This document shows, piece by piece, positions 23,666-32,657 of a DNA stretch of 64,000 nucleotides. A program made the translations under genes and the position numbers. Below the pieces are notes generated by a model, which was not told where the DNA came from, ran no database searches, and saw nothing but the letters and a program-made list of their open reading frames with translations. This DNA is from Ruthenibacterium lactatiformans. Lineage in GTDB: Bacteria; Bacillota; Clostridia; Oscillospirales; Ruminococcaceae. Each line of letters opens with the position of its first letter. Position 1 is the first letter of the stretch. The stretch is from NCBI RefSeq assembly GCF_000949455.1, contig NZ_JXXK01000021.1:1-64000 (forward strand), written 5' to 3'.

Positions 23666-24546
23666 GCGGACACCTCCTCTGCTTTTTCCTGTGCGGCTCC
23701 GGGCGCTTTTTTTCCTGTAAGCAGTTCATACAGCGCCGCAGCGCACTCTTCCACATCAATGATGTCATCCGCCATCGGGCAGCCCGCAGCCGTGAGGGCA
23801 TGGCACAGCTCGGCGGCCTGCGGCACATCCAGGTGCAGCGCACGCAGCTCCTCCACATTACGGAACACCTCTTTCGGCGTGCCCTCCATAACCACTCTGC
23901 CCGCGCTCATTACCACCACACGGTCGGCTGTGGCGGCCTCTTCCATATAATGCGTGATCTGGACGACGGTGATGCCGTAGTCGTCGTTGAGTCTGTGTAC
24001 CGTGCGCATGACCTTTTCGCGGCCGATGGGGTCCAGCATCGCGGTGGCTTCATCCAGCACAAGGCAATCCGGCCGCATTGCGATCACGCCCGCGATGGCC
24101 ACGCGCTGCTTCTGCCCGCCGGACAGCTTGTGCGGGCCCTTTTCCCTGTATTTATAGATCCCGGCCATCTGCATGGCCTCGTCCACACGCGCCCGCATTT
24201 CCGCAGGGGGGACACCCAGATTTTCCAACGCAAAAGCGACGTCCTCCTCCACTACGGTGGCGACGATCTGGTTATCCGGGTTCTGGAACACCATGCCCAC
24301 CTTCTGGCGGATGTCGAACAGCTTGTCCTCGTCCGCAGTGGACATATCCTCCACGTATACTGTGCCCGCCTGCGGCAGCAGGATGGCGTTAAAATGCTTG
24401 GCCAGCGTGGATTTGCCGCACCCGTTCGCCCCCAACACGGCCACATATTCGCCGCGCTTTACGCGCAGCGAAAGGCCGTCCACAGCGCGGTGCTGATCGT
24501 CCGTATAGCTGAATGTGATATTGTCTGCTCTGAGCATTTCTTCCAT
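23650..24546 (-). CDS. ecfA1: ECF transporter ATPase EcfA1, 298 aa
   Basis: Partner ABC ATPase: Walker A GANGCGKST, signature LSGGQKQRVA, Walker B CLVLDEATAMLDP, His switch VVQITHYMEEA. Start at 24546 (MEEMLRADN) is favoured by GGACGGGAAA upstream; the region before it is not conserved in this family. First gene of the ecf-truA group, after a 110-base gap from the methyltransferase gene. Confidence 0.95.
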   Translation of the reverse strand: MEEMLRADNITFSYTDDQHRAVDGLSLRVKRGEYVAVLGANGCGKSTLAKHFNAILLPQAGTVYVEDMSTADEDKLFDIRQKVGMVFQNPDNQIVATVVEEDVAFALENLGVPPAEMRARVDEAMQMAGIYKYREKGPHKLSGGQKQRVAIAGVIAMRPDCLVLDEATAMLDPIGREKVMRTVHRLNDDYGITVVQITHYMEEAATADRVVVMSAGRVVMEGTPKEVFRNVEELRALHLDVPQAAELCHALTAAGCPMADDIIDVEECAAALYELLTGKKAPGAAQEKAEEVSACPQS

Positions 24547-24656
24547 GCTTTCCCGTCCGTTTCTGATCCTTTGTCCCGCGGCCCTTTGCCGCGCGGCCCC
24601 TCTTCTCAAACAACAGCTTTCCCCTGTTTTTCGATACATGTTTTATGCCCGCGGCA

Positions 24657-25535
24657 TTACAGCCCTGCGTTTCGTGCCAGCCACCACGCCGTGGCCCCAC
24701 AGGGCACCACGCCGCCCGTAGCCGTTACCGGCAGGCCGATCTCGTCGCAGGCTGTGTGCCCTCCCCACCTGGGACATACCCGCGCCCGGAGCATATACTC
24801 CATCACACTGGGCGAAAGGCCCGTAGTATAACTGTTTACCGCGACGAACAGCGGCTCGTCGCTCAAAACGCCCGCGCACAGGTCAATGAAATCGTAGATG
24901 CTGTCCTCCAGCTTCCACACCTCGCCGCCCGGGCCGCGGCCGTAACTGGGCGGGTCCATAATGATGCCGTCGTACCGCACCCCGCGGCGGATCTCCCGCG
25001 CAACAAATTTCGCGCAGTCATCCACGATCCAGCGTACCGGCTTGTCCGCAAGGCCGCTGGCTGCGGCATTCTCCCGCCCCCAGGCCACCATCCCCTTGCT
25101 GGCGTCCACATGGCATACACTGGCGCCTGCCGCCGCGCACGCAAGCGTGGCGCCGCCTGTATAGCCGAACAGGTTCAGGACCCGGATGGGCCGCTCCGCC
25201 GCCGCGATGAGCCGCGCATAGGCGTCCCAGTTCACAGCCTGCTCCGGAAATACACCCGTATGCTTGAAGCCTGTAGGAGACACCACCATGCAGATATCTC
25301 CATAGGTGATCTGCCATTTTTCCGGCATCCTGCGCCGGTATTCCCACTGTCCGCCGCCCGAAGCGGAACGGTGATACACCGCATTCGCGCTTTTCCACAG
25401 CGGGCTGCTCTCTCCGGTTTTCCAGATGACCTGAGGGTCAGGCCGCACCAGGATGGTTTTGCCCCAGCGCTCCAGACGGTTGCCGTCCGTTGCGTCGATG
25501 AGCTCATAATCTTTCCAGTTGTCCGCTGCCCGCAT
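24657..25535 (-). CDS. RlmI/RlmK-like SAM-dependent methyltransferase, 292 aa
   Basis: Class I methyltransferase with motif I LNLFGYTGGATLACAAAGA, acidic VDASKGM, and DPPSYGRGP, the catalytic motif of the RlmI/RlmKL 23S rRNA methyltransferase group. The usual N-terminal PUA domain is absent; instead there is a ~90-residue beta-rich N-terminal part. ATG at 25535 lies five bases after GGAGG. rRNA (m5C or m7G) is the probable target, but the exact position is unknown. Confidence 0.8.
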   Translation of the reverse strand: MRAADNWKDYELIDATDGNRLERWGKTILVRPDPQVIWKTGESSPLWKSANAVYHRSASGGGQWEYRRRMPEKWQITYGDICMVVSPTGFKHTGVFPEQAVNWDAYARLIAAAERPIRVLNLFGYTGGATLACAAAGASVCHVDASKGMVAWGRENAAASGLADKPVRWIVDDCAKFVAREIRRGVRYDGIIMDPPSYGRGPGGEVWKLEDSIYDFIDLCAGVLSDEPLFVAVNSYTTGLSPSVMEYMLRARVCPRWGGHTACDEIGLPVTATGGVVPCGATAWWLARNAGL

Positions 25536-25609
25536 AAAAACCTCCGGTCCAATTCTGCGGCAAGGCCCGGCGCTGCATGCGCCGGGCACGCCCGCCGTTC
25601 GTTTTACTG

Positions 25610-26959
25610 TTAATGAATGCGCTCGTTGATCTTCACTGCAATGCGTTCGGCGCTGGCGGCGATGGCCGCCTCGTCTTTTCCCTCCACCATGATGCGGATG
25701 AGCGGCTCTGTTCCCGAGACCCGGACCAACACGCGTCCCAGGCCCATCAGGCTCTGCTGCTGGCTCTCAATGAAGCCCGCAATGTATTCATCCTCTTTAT
25801 AGCGCGCCTTTTCCTCCGGTGTGGCCTTGATATTGACCATCACCTGCGGGAAACGGACATATACGTCGTTCAACTCGCTCATCCTGCATTTTTTCTCGGC
25901 CATCGTGCGCAGCAGCATGCCCGCCGTCAGTTCGCCGTCTCCGGTGGTGGAATGCGCCAGCAGGATGACGTGTCCGCTCTGCTCGCCGCCGATGACATAG
26001 CCTTTGTCGCGCATTTCCTCCAGCACATAGCGGTCGCCCACGGCGGTGACAGCCGTTTTCATGCCGTTCTGCTTCATATACTCGATAAAGCCCAGGTTGC
26101 TCATTACGGTAACGACCGCCGTATCCTCGGGCAGCTTACCGGCGTCCTTCAGGTCTTTCGCAAGAATGGCGATGATCTTGTCGCCGTCGATCTCGCGCCC
26201 CTTTTCGTCCACAGCCAGGCAGCGGTCTGCGTCGCCGTCAAAGGCCACGCCGCAGTCCAGCCCGTTGTCCACCACGTATTTTGCCAGCTTGTCAAGGTGG
26301 GTGGAGCCGCAGCCCTCGTTGATATTGCCGCCGTCCGGATCCGTGCCGATGAAGCGGCACGCCGCGCCCAGACGCGGAAACAGCAGCCCGGCTGCTTCAC
26401 TGGCCGCTCCGTTGGCACAGTCGATGGCGATATTCAGCCCCGTCAGGTCTGCGCCGATCGCCTTTGCCAGATAATCGACATAATCCGACAAAGCCGTGTC
26501 CACGCGCCGGACGGTCCCGATGGCTGTACCGGTGCACAGCGTCAGCTCTGCGCCGTTGTTGAACACATGGTGCTCGATCTCTTCTTCCACTTCGTCCGGC
26601 AGCTTATAGCCTTCGCCGCCGAACAGCTTGATCCCGTTGAACTCCACCGGATTGTGCGAGGCTGAGATAACAACACCCGCATCCGCGCCGTATTTGCGCA
26701 CCAGATGCGCCACAGCAGGCGTGGGGATGACGCCCAGCAGCTCCACGTCCGCGCCGACGCTGCAAAGGCCGGCGGCCAGTGCGCTTTCCAGCATATCTCC
26801 GGAAATACGGGTGTCCTTGCCGATGATAAAGCGGGGGCGGTGCTGCGTCTTGCCCGCCAGCACAGCCGCCGCCGCGCGGCCGATCTGCATCGCGAGCTCC
26901 GGAGTCAGGTCTTTTCCGGCAACGCCGCGCGCGCCGTCGGTTCCGAACAACTTTCCCAT
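25610..26959 (-). CDS. glmM: Phosphoglucosamine mutase GlmM, 449 aa
   Basis: Converts glucosamine-6-phosphate to glucosamine-1-phosphate for UDP-GlcNAc and peptidoglycan. FGTDGARGVAG at the N-terminus, active-site phosphoserine loop ISASHNPVEFNGIKLF (about residue 100), metal loop DGDADRCLAVD, and C-terminal VRVSGTEPLIRIMVEG are diagnostic. Usual length. It follows ruvB after 112 bases. Confidence 0.97.
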   Translation of the reverse strand: MGKLFGTDGARGVAGKDLTPELAMQIGRAAAAVLAGKTQHRPRFIIGKDTRISGDMLESALAAGLCSVGADVELLGVIPTPAVAHLVRKYGADAGVVISASHNPVEFNGIKLFGGEGYKLPDEVEEEIEHHVFNNGAELTLCTGTAIGTVRRVDTALSDYVDYLAKAIGADLTGLNIAIDCANGAASEAAGLLFPRLGAACRFIGTDPDGGNINEGCGSTHLDKLAKYVVDNGLDCGVAFDGDADRCLAVDEKGREIDGDKIIAILAKDLKDAGKLPEDTAVVTVMSNLGFIEYMKQNGMKTAVTAVGDRYVLEEMRDKGYVIGGEQSGHVILLAHSTTGDGELTAGMLLRTMAEKKCRMSELNDVYVRFPQVMVNIKATPEEKARYKEDEYIAGFIESQQQSLMGLGRVLVRVSGTEPLIRIMVEGKDEAAIAASAERIAVKINERIH

Positions 26960-27071
26960 TGTGTCATCCTCCTCGTAAATGTTCCCTCTTAGGATAGCGA
27001 AAAAATGTGAACAAATCTAGTGTGCTTTTCCCGGCATTGTGCCCAAATCCATTTTCCGCGCAACGCCTGTT

Positions 27072-28136
27072 TTACAGGTCGTCCAGCGTCTGCTGGCCGC
27101 TGGCCTCAGCGGTGCCGGGCGCTTTCATGCCCAGATGCTCATAAGCATACCGCGTCACACATCTGCCGCGGGGGGTTCGCGTCAGATAGCCGAGCTGCAT
27201 CAGGTACGGTTCGCATACATCCTCCAGCGTCACGGCTTCCTCTCCCAGCGCGGCGGCAATGGTCTCCAAACCAACCGGGCCGCCGCCATACATTTCAATG
27301 ATGGCCCGCAGCAGGCCCCGGTCCATCTCGTCCAGGCCCGTGTCGTCGATGCCCATACGCTGCAGCGCTTCCCGGGCGATGGATTCGTCGATCACGCCGT
27401 CGCCCAGCACAGCGGCAAAATCCCGCGCGCGCTTGAGCAGACGGTTCGCCACGCGCGGCGTGCCGCGGCTGCACTTCGCCATTTCCAGAGCGCCGCCCTC
27501 CTCGCAGGGAACATTCAAAATAGAAGCGGAACGGCGGATGATCTTTGCCAGTTCCTGCGGAGAGTAAAGTTCCAGCTTGAGCAGCACGCCGAAGCGGTCG
27601 CGCAGCGGGCTGGTGATCTGGCCCGCGCGGGTCGTCGCTCCCACCAGCGTAAAGCGCGGCAGGTTGATGCGGATGGATTGTGCGGACGGTCCCTTGCCGA
27701 TCATAATGTCCAGCGCATAATCCTCCAGCGCAGGATACAGCACCTCCTCCACCTGCCGGGACAGGCGGTGGATCTCGTCGATGAACAGCACATCGCCCTC
27801 CTGCAGATTCGTCAAAAGAGCGGCAAGGTCGCCGGGTTTTTCAATGGCCGGGCCGCTTGTGATGCGGATCTGCACGCCCATCTCGTGGGCCACGATACAC
27901 GCAAGGGTCGTTTTGCCGAGGCCCGGTGGGCCGTACAAAAGCAGATGATCCAGCGGTTCGCCGCGCATTTTGGCCGCCTGCAGGTATATCTTCAGGTTTT
28001 CCTTTGCTTTGTCCTGGCCGATGTACTCCTCCAACGTTTTCGGGCGCAGGGACGCCTCGCTGTCAAAGTCCTCCGGCTCCGGCTCCGGGCTCACAAGGCG
28101 CGGACCGTTGTCGATCTCTACGGTTTCCAGAGCCAT
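27072..28136 (-). CDS. ruvB: Holliday junction branch-migration ATPase RuvB, 354 aa
   Basis: Hexameric motor that drives Holliday-junction branch migration with RuvA. RPKTLEEYIGQDKAKENL, Walker A GPPGLGKTT, Walker B LFIDEIHRL, sensor GATTRAG and C-terminal winged helix (VGLETIAAALGEE, PRGRCVT) are present. It begins three bases after ruvA ends. Confidence 0.97.
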   Translation of the reverse strand: MALETVEIDNGPRLVSPEPEPEDFDSEASLRPKTLEEYIGQDKAKENLKIYLQAAKMRGEPLDHLLLYGPPGLGKTTLACIVAHEMGVQIRITSGPAIEKPGDLAALLTNLQEGDVLFIDEIHRLSRQVEEVLYPALEDYALDIMIGKGPSAQSIRINLPRFTLVGATTRAGQITSPLRDRFGVLLKLELYSPQELAKIIRRSASILNVPCEEGGALEMAKCSRGTPRVANRLLKRARDFAAVLGDGVIDESIAREALQRMGIDDTGLDEMDRGLLRAIIEMYGGGPVGLETIAAALGEEAVTLEDVCEPYLMQLGYLTRTPRGRCVTRYAYEHLGMKAPGTAEASGQQTLDDL

Positions 28137-28139
28137 GGA

Positions 28140-28748
28140 TTACCTTCCTTTCCCGATGCCCTGCAAAGCAAGGCGGATAAGTTCCTGTACAGGCAAAGAC
28201 GGGTCCAGCCTGGCAATGGCCTGCGCGGCCTCGCTGCCCGTATAGCCCAGGCCTGTGAGGGCGGCAATGGCCTGCGCCACGCCGCCCGTGGCTGCAGGCG
28301 CTGCCGTACCGGAAGCATCGGCCAGGCCAAGCCCCGTGGCCAGCCCCTTACCTACCTTGTCTTTCAGCTCCAGTACGATGCGCTGGCCCAGCTTGGGCCC
28401 CACGCCGCTGGCCGCAGTAAACGCCTTGTGGTCTCCCGCGGAAACAGCCAAAACAACTCTGTCCGGGCTGAGTACGCTGAGGATGGCAAGCCCCACCTTC
28501 GGCCCCACGCCGGAAACGCCCGTCAAAAGGCGGAACATCGTCTGGCTCTCTTTGTCGGCAAAGCCAAACAGCGACACATCATTCTCGGTGACATTCATAC
28601 AGGTATACAGTGTACAGGTATCGCCAACAGCGGGCAGCGCGCCCGCCGTAGTGGACGGGATGGCCGCCAGATACCCCACGCCGCCGCAGCTTACCACGGC
28701 GTAATCAGGCGCTTTTTCCAGCAGCTTCCCTGTCAGGCAGTAGATCAT
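28140..28748 (-). CDS. ruvA: Holliday junction DNA-binding protein RuvA, 202 aa
   Basis: Tetrameric junction-binding partner of RuvB. OB-fold N-terminus (MIYCLTGKLLEKAPDYAVV...), helix-hairpin-helix segments (LLTGVSGVGPKVGLAIL and FTAASGVGPKLGQRIVLELKDK), and the flexible Ala/Gly linker to domain III (ALTGLGYTGSEAAQAIA). Standard length. Between ruvC and ruvB. Confidence 0.96.
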   Translation of the reverse strand: MIYCLTGKLLEKAPDYAVVSCGGVGYLAAIPSTTAGALPAVGDTCTLYTCMNVTENDVSLFGFADKESQTMFRLLTGVSGVGPKVGLAILSVLSPDRVVLAVSAGDHKAFTAASGVGPKLGQRIVLELKDKVGKGLATGLGLADASGTAAPAATGGVAQAIAALTGLGYTGSEAAQAIARLDPSLPVQELIRLALQGIGKGR

Positions 28749-28817
28749 AATTTCCTCCGGTCTTTTCCACGCGCTCCAAAGCGCATCTTTTATTTGTATG
28801 CTTGTATCCAGCTCAAA

Positions 28818-29339
28818 TCAAAAATATCCCATTTGCTGGCGCTTTGTCAGCGCCACGCCATACTGTTTGGAACGGTAGCTGTACGCATGGCAGATGGCCA
28901 TAGCCAGCGCGTCGGCCGTGTCGTCCGGTTTGGGCACGGCGGGCAGCTTCAAAAGCGTCCTGGTCATTTCCTGCACCTGCTTTTTTGTGGCCTTTCCGTA
29001 GCCTGAAACGCTTTGCTTTACCTGCAGCGGCGTATATTCGAACACCGGCACGCCTGCCTGCCGGGCACACAACAGCAGCACGCCTCTCGCTTCGGCCACG
29101 GCGATGACCGTTTTCTGGTTGGTGGTATAAAATAGCGTTTCAATGGCCATTGCGTCAGGCTTGACGGCCGCCAGCAGCTGCGTCATGTCATCATAAATTT
29201 CAGATAATCGGTCCTCAAAGGTCGTATGCGCCTTTGTGGTGATGGCCCCATACTGAAGCGTGGTAAAAGTGTTTCGGGTATAATCCAGCGCGCCGAAGCC
29301 GACGATGGCATATCCCGGGTCGATGCCCAATATCCGCAT
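28818..29339 (-). CDS. ruvC: Holliday junction resolvase RuvC, 173 aa
   Basis: Endonuclease that cuts Holliday junctions. RNase H-like fold with catalytic acidics: Asp7 in ILGIDPGYAIVGFG, Glu in MAIETLFYTTN, and the C-terminal DDTADALAMAICH. Start at 29339 has GGGAGGG upstream; the open frame extends further but without conservation. First gene of ruvC-ruvA-ruvB. Confidence 0.96.
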   Translation of the reverse strand: MRILGIDPGYAIVGFGALDYTRNTFTTLQYGAITTKAHTTFEDRLSEIYDDMTQLLAAVKPDAMAIETLFYTTNQKTVIAVAEARGVLLLCARQAGVPVFEYTPLQVKQSVSGYGKATKKQVQEMTRTLLKLPAVPKPDDTADALAMAICHAYSYRSKQYGVALTKRQQMGYF

Positions 29340-29435
29340 GGCGCGCCCTCCCATTTCTTGTGCCGCGCCCAACCCGCCGAACGCGGCAAAAACCGCATCC
29401 ATGCACATTGCCGCGCAAGCAGCAGACTTGGAGTT

Positions 29436-29464
29436 ATTATACCATAAACCCCACACGGATACAA
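29436..29464 (-). promoter_or_regulatory. Promoter of ruvCAB
   Basis: On the minus strand TTGTAT (29464-29459), 17-bp spacer, TATAAT (29441-29436). It lies about 100 bases upstream of the ruvC start. No clear LexA box was seen next to it. Confidence 0.7.
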
Positions 29465-29664
29465 CAAAACCCGTACACACCGCACATAGAAAATGAATGC
29501 GCTTTGTGCAAAACAACCGTGCCGTCATTTTGTATCCTTGTGCCAAACCGCTTCGGGACGCCCGGCGGAAAGCCGGTAAAGCAACCGCCTTCCAGCCGCA
29601 GCTGAGGTCAAAGACATTTCCTTGTGCGGAAACACCTTTATGAAACGCTGTTCTGTTTTCTGCA
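29465..29664. other. Unassigned intergenic stretch upstream of ruvC
   Basis: About 200 bases between the ruvC promoter and the tRNA-Val terminator with no credible gene. It is GC-rich in the middle, with CGGC/GCCG short hairpins (GCCCGGCGGAAAGCCGG). I cannot match it to a known RNA family. Confidence 0.35.
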
Positions 29665-29665
29665 A

Positions 29666-29704
29666 AAAGCAAACCCGACGCCGCAATGGCGTCGGGTTTG
29701 CTTT
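29666..29704 (-). terminator. Terminator of tRNA-Val
   Basis: 17-bp perfect stem: 29666-29682 with 29688-29704, a five-base loop, followed on the minus strand by a T5 run. Lies directly after the tRNA in its direction of transcription. Confidence 0.85.
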
Positions 29705-29714
29705 GCATTTGATA

Positions 29715-29790
29715 TGGTGGACAGTAAGGGACTCGAACCCCTGACCCCCTGCACGTCAAGCAGGTGCTCTACCAGCTGAGCTAACTGTCC
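29715..29790 (-). tRNA. tRNA-Val (anticodon GAC)
   Basis: Full cloverleaf on the minus strand: acceptor GGACAGT/ACTGTCC, D-arm AGCTCAGCTGGTAGAGC, anticodon loop TTGACGT giving anticodon GAC, T-arm GGGGTTCGAGTCCC, discriminator A and encoded CCA. Confidence 0.95.
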
Positions 29791-29810
29791 GTAATTTCTG
29801 CGGCTTTGTT

Positions 29811-29839
29811 ATTATAGCAAATCGTTTCCTGGAATGCAA
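29811..29839 (-). promoter_or_regulatory. Promoter of tRNA-Val
   Basis: Minus strand TTGCAT (29839-29834), 17 bp, TATAAT (29816-29811), ending about 20 bases before the tRNA. Confidence 0.8.
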
Positions 29840-29900
29840 CCTCTTTTTTCGATTTTTACAAAAAATATTTGTCTGCAGCCGCATGAAACCGCCAAATTTC

Positions 29901-29929
29901 TTGACATCCCCTTGTACATATTATAAAAT
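29901..29929 (+). promoter_or_regulatory. Promoter of typA
   Basis: TTGACA (29901-29906) with -10 TAAAAT (29924-29929, 17-bp spacing) or overlapping TATAAA (29922-29927). Divergent from the tRNA-Val promoter. Confidence 0.65.
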
Positions 29930-29980
29930 ATTATGTCTGACAAAATCAATACACATATAAAAAAGAGGAACGGAACGTTT

Positions 29981-31813
29981 ATGGAACAGAAAAATATTCG
30001 CAACATCGCGATCATTGCCCACGTCGACCACGGCAAGACGACGCTCGTGGACCAGATGCTCAAGCAGAGCGGAGCGTTCCGCGAAAACCAGCAGGTTGCC
30101 GAGCGCGTAATGGACTCCGGCGACATCGAGCGCGAGCGCGGCATCACCATCCTTGCCAAAAACGCCTGTACCTATTATGACGGCGTGAAAATCAATATCG
30201 TGGACACCCCGGGCCACGCCGATTTCGGCGGCGAAGTGGAACGCGTTTTGAAGATGGTCAACGGCGTGCTCCTTTTGGTGGACGCCGCCGAGGGCTGCAT
30301 GCCCCAGACACGCTTTGTGCTGCAGAAAGCCCTGCAGCAAAATCTTTCCCTTGTCATCGCCGTGAACAAGATCGACCGTCCCGATGCGCGCATCAAGGAA
30401 GTCATCGACGAGATCCTTCTGCTCCTGATGGACCTTGGCGCCACGGACGAGCAGCTGGACAGCCCGATGGTATTCTGCTCCGGCCGTGCGGGCACGGCAA
30501 GCTACAGCCCCGATGTTGAAGGCCAGAATCTGGAGCCGCTGTTTAAGACGATCCTCGATTATGTCAAGCCGCCCGAGGGCAACCCCTCCGCGCCTCTTGC
30601 GATGCTGTGCTCCTCGGTCGACTACAACGATTTTGTAGGCCGTATCGGCATCGGGCGTGTGGAGAACGGCTCCATCCGTGTGGGCCAGGAGGTGTCCGTA
30701 TGCGACTGGCATGACAAAGATCTCTCCAAAAAAGGGCGCATCACCGCGCTGTACAGCTTTGAGGCCAATGGCCGCACTCCCATTGAATCCGCCGACGCAG
30801 GCGATATCGTCGCGTTCAGCGGCCTGACGGACATCAACATCGGCAATACCCTGTGCGACACGCAGATGGTCGAACCCCTGCCCTTCGTCAAGATCAACGA
30901 CCCGACGGTCGAAATGACCTTTGCCGTCAACGACAGCCCCTTTGCGGGTAAAGAGGGCAAATTTGTCACCAGCCGCCAGATTCGTGACCGCCTGCATAAG
31001 GAACTGCTCAAGGATGTGGCGCTGCAGGTGGAGGATTCTCCCACCAGCGAGTCTTTCCGCGTGATGGGTCGCGGCGAGATGCATCTTTCCATCCTGATCG
31101 AGACGATGCGGCGCGAGGGCTACGAGCTGCAGGTGTCCCCGCCCAAAGTGCTGCTGCACGAGGTGGACGGCAAAACGATGGAACCCATGGAGCATGTCGT
31201 TATCGACGTCCCCACTGAATACCAGGGCAGTGTGATGCAAAAGCTGGGCAGCCGTAAGGGCGAGCTTGTCCAGATGGCGCCTCTGGGCTCCACGCGCATG
31301 CGCGTGGAATTCCGCATCCCCTCCCGCGGCCTGTTCGGATACCGCAGTGAGTTTCTCACCGACACACACGGCGAAGGCATCCTGAACACCATTTTCGATG
31401 GATATGACGAATGGCGCGGAGACCTTCCTGCCCGCAGCACCGGCAGCCTGATCAGCTATGAAACCGGCGTGGCCGTGGCCTACGGTCTGTTCAATGCGCA
31501 GCAGCGCGGTACGCTGATCGTGGACCCGGGCGACAAGGTCTACGAGGGCATGGTCGTTGGGTACAGCCCTGCCGGCGAGGACATCACCGTCAATGTATGT
31601 AAAACCAAGCATCTCTCTAATACCCGCGCCTCCGGCAGCGACGACGCGCTGCGCCTGGTGCCTGTGTCCAAATTCAGTTTGGAAGAAAGTCTGGAATTTC
31701 TGAAGCCGGACGAACTTCTTGAGGTCACACCAAGCAGCATCCGTATCCGCAAACGTATTTTGAACCACGACCTGCGCATGAAAGCCACCAAGGGCGGCAA
31801 AAATATCGGCTGA
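29981..31813 (+). CDS. typA: Ribosome-associated GTPase TypA/BipA, 610 aa
   Basis: Translational GTPase of the EF-G type that helps ribosome assembly and stress growth. G1 AHVDHGKTT, switch DSGDIERERGITI, G3 DTPGHADFGGEVERVL, G4 NKIDRPDAR are all present, followed by domain II, EF-G-like domains and the BipA C-terminal part ending in RMKATKGGKNIG. ATG at 29981 is behind GAGGAACGG. Monocistronic, with promoter and terminator. Confidence 0.96.
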   Translation: MEQKNIRNIAIIAHVDHGKTTLVDQMLKQSGAFRENQQVAERVMDSGDIERERGITILAKNACTYYDGVKINIVDTPGHADFGGEVERVLKMVNGVLLLVDAAEGCMPQTRFVLQKALQQNLSLVIAVNKIDRPDARIKEVIDEILLLLMDLGATDEQLDSPMVFCSGRAGTASYSPDVEGQNLEPLFKTILDYVKPPEGNPSAPLAMLCSSVDYNDFVGRIGIGRVENGSIRVGQEVSVCDWHDKDLSKKGRITALYSFEANGRTPIESADAGDIVAFSGLTDINIGNTLCDTQMVEPLPFVKINDPTVEMTFAVNDSPFAGKEGKFVTSRQIRDRLHKELLKDVALQVEDSPTSESFRVMGRGEMHLSILIETMRREGYELQVSPPKVLLHEVDGKTMEPMEHVVIDVPTEYQGSVMQKLGSRKGELVQMAPLGSTRMRVEFRIPSRGLFGYRSEFLTDTHGEGILNTIFDGYDEWRGDLPARSTGSLISYETGVAVAYGLFNAQQRGTLIVDPGDKVYEGMVVGYSPAGEDITVNVCKTKHLSNTRASGSDDALRLVPVSKFSLEESLEFLKPDELLEVTPSSIRIRKRILNHDLRMKATKGGKNIG

Positions 31814-31840
31814 GCAAAAAACGCATAGATTCTGACCAAA

Positions 31841-31874
31841 ACAGCGCCGGAACTGTTCCGGCGCTGTTTTTTTG
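31841..31874 (+). terminator. Terminator of typA
   Basis: ACAGCGCCGGA and TCCGGCGCTGT form an 11-bp stem with a short loop, followed by a T-rich run. Confidence 0.85.
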
Positions 31875-31910
31875 GAGCACAGTACGCGCCTATTTGCTCA
31901 GGGTTCCCGC

Positions 31911-32390
31911 CTATTGGAGCGCGGAGAGCGAACGCCTCCATTGCTGATCCGCCAGGCCTGCGTCTTTCAGTTCGATGCGCTCGTCGATAAAATCCCACCG
32001 GTCCTGCGGGGAAACGAACTGAAGAAGCAGCCAGCGGGTAACGCACCAGCGCGGCAGATCCGTATCGCACCTGTAATACGGCCCGGTCTGCTCGGGATGA
32101 CGCACCGCCCATTCTGTGGACGGGTTGTCCGTTTCTTTTTTGTCCAAAGCCACGGTATTGGCATTGACATCCACCTCGAACACCACCAGCTTCTGCGTGC
32201 CGTTGTGCAGGCGTTCGTTCAGATAGGCCCGGGCGGCAAATTCCGCCGCCTCGATGGGACGTGCAGCCAGCGACACAAAGCCCGGCTCTGTATTGCGGTA
32301 AACCGCCCGGTTTCCGTTGGTCCGATAGATCCATCCCTCCGCAACAATCGATTTCGCCCGGGAATATGTCGTTCCATGGTACAATATCAC
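31911..32390 (-). CDS. Putative ADP-ribosyltransferase-fold protein, 159 aa
   Basis: Begins MILYHGTTYSRAKSIVAEGWI, the Y-H-G-T ... A-x2-I ... G pattern used by many small ADP-ribosyltransferase-like (ART) proteins to hold NAD. GFVSLAARPIEAAEFAARAY supplies a second strand-helix element and a Glu-containing region follows (VVFEVDVNAN). Length fits toxin-like ART domains. No antitoxin is evident next to it. It is isolated between typA and the agr locus. Fold assignment is moderately supported; substrate unknown. Confidence 0.5.
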   Translation of the reverse strand: MILYHGTTYSRAKSIVAEGWIYRTNGNRAVYRNTEPGFVSLAARPIEAAEFAARAYLNERLHNGTQKLVVFEVDVNANTVALDKKETDNPSTEWAVRHPEQTGPYYRCDTDLPRWCVTRWLLLQFVSPQDRWDFIDERIELKDAGLADQQWRRSLSALQ

Positions 32391-32612
32391 GCTGTTTCCA
32401 TCTCCGTTCTTTCACGCAGCCTTTCATTGCCCGGCCGAAACGCCCAAGCGCTTTGCAGCAAAAGCTGCTTCGAGCCGCTTTCGCGGCTGGCGGGCGGCCT
32501 GAATTCTTTTCCGGCTGTTTTGTCTATCCAAAGATACCCCACTCTCCCATTTCATTTCAATCGTTTCTGCGTGAAAATGCTCTGAAGCGGCGTGAAATCG
32601 CTGTCGAAACCG

Positions 32613-32649
32613 GAAGAAAAAACGGCCGTGAGCAACGCTCCCGGCCGTT
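32613..32649 (-). terminator. Terminator of the agrA-agrC-agrB-like operon
   Basis: Stem AACGGCCG (32621-32628) with CGGCCGTT (32642-32649) plus inner GAGC/GCTC pairing; minus-strand T6 run follows. Lies eight bases after the agrB-like stop. Confidence 0.8.
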
Positions 32650-32657
32650 CTCTTATT

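Noticed and set aside
22064..23950. Long rightward open frame of over 600 codons opposite the ecf genes
   Set aside because: It is antisense to clear EcfT/EcfA2/EcfA1 genes, has a His/Arg/Gln-rich composition typical of antisense GC-rich DNA, and matches no family.
29490..29600. CAAACC...GGGACGC pattern resembling the c-di-GMP-I riboswitch
   Set aside because: The AGGGCAAACC helix, GAAA loop and GCAAAGCC block are not all present in order, and no suitable downstream gene is on that strand.
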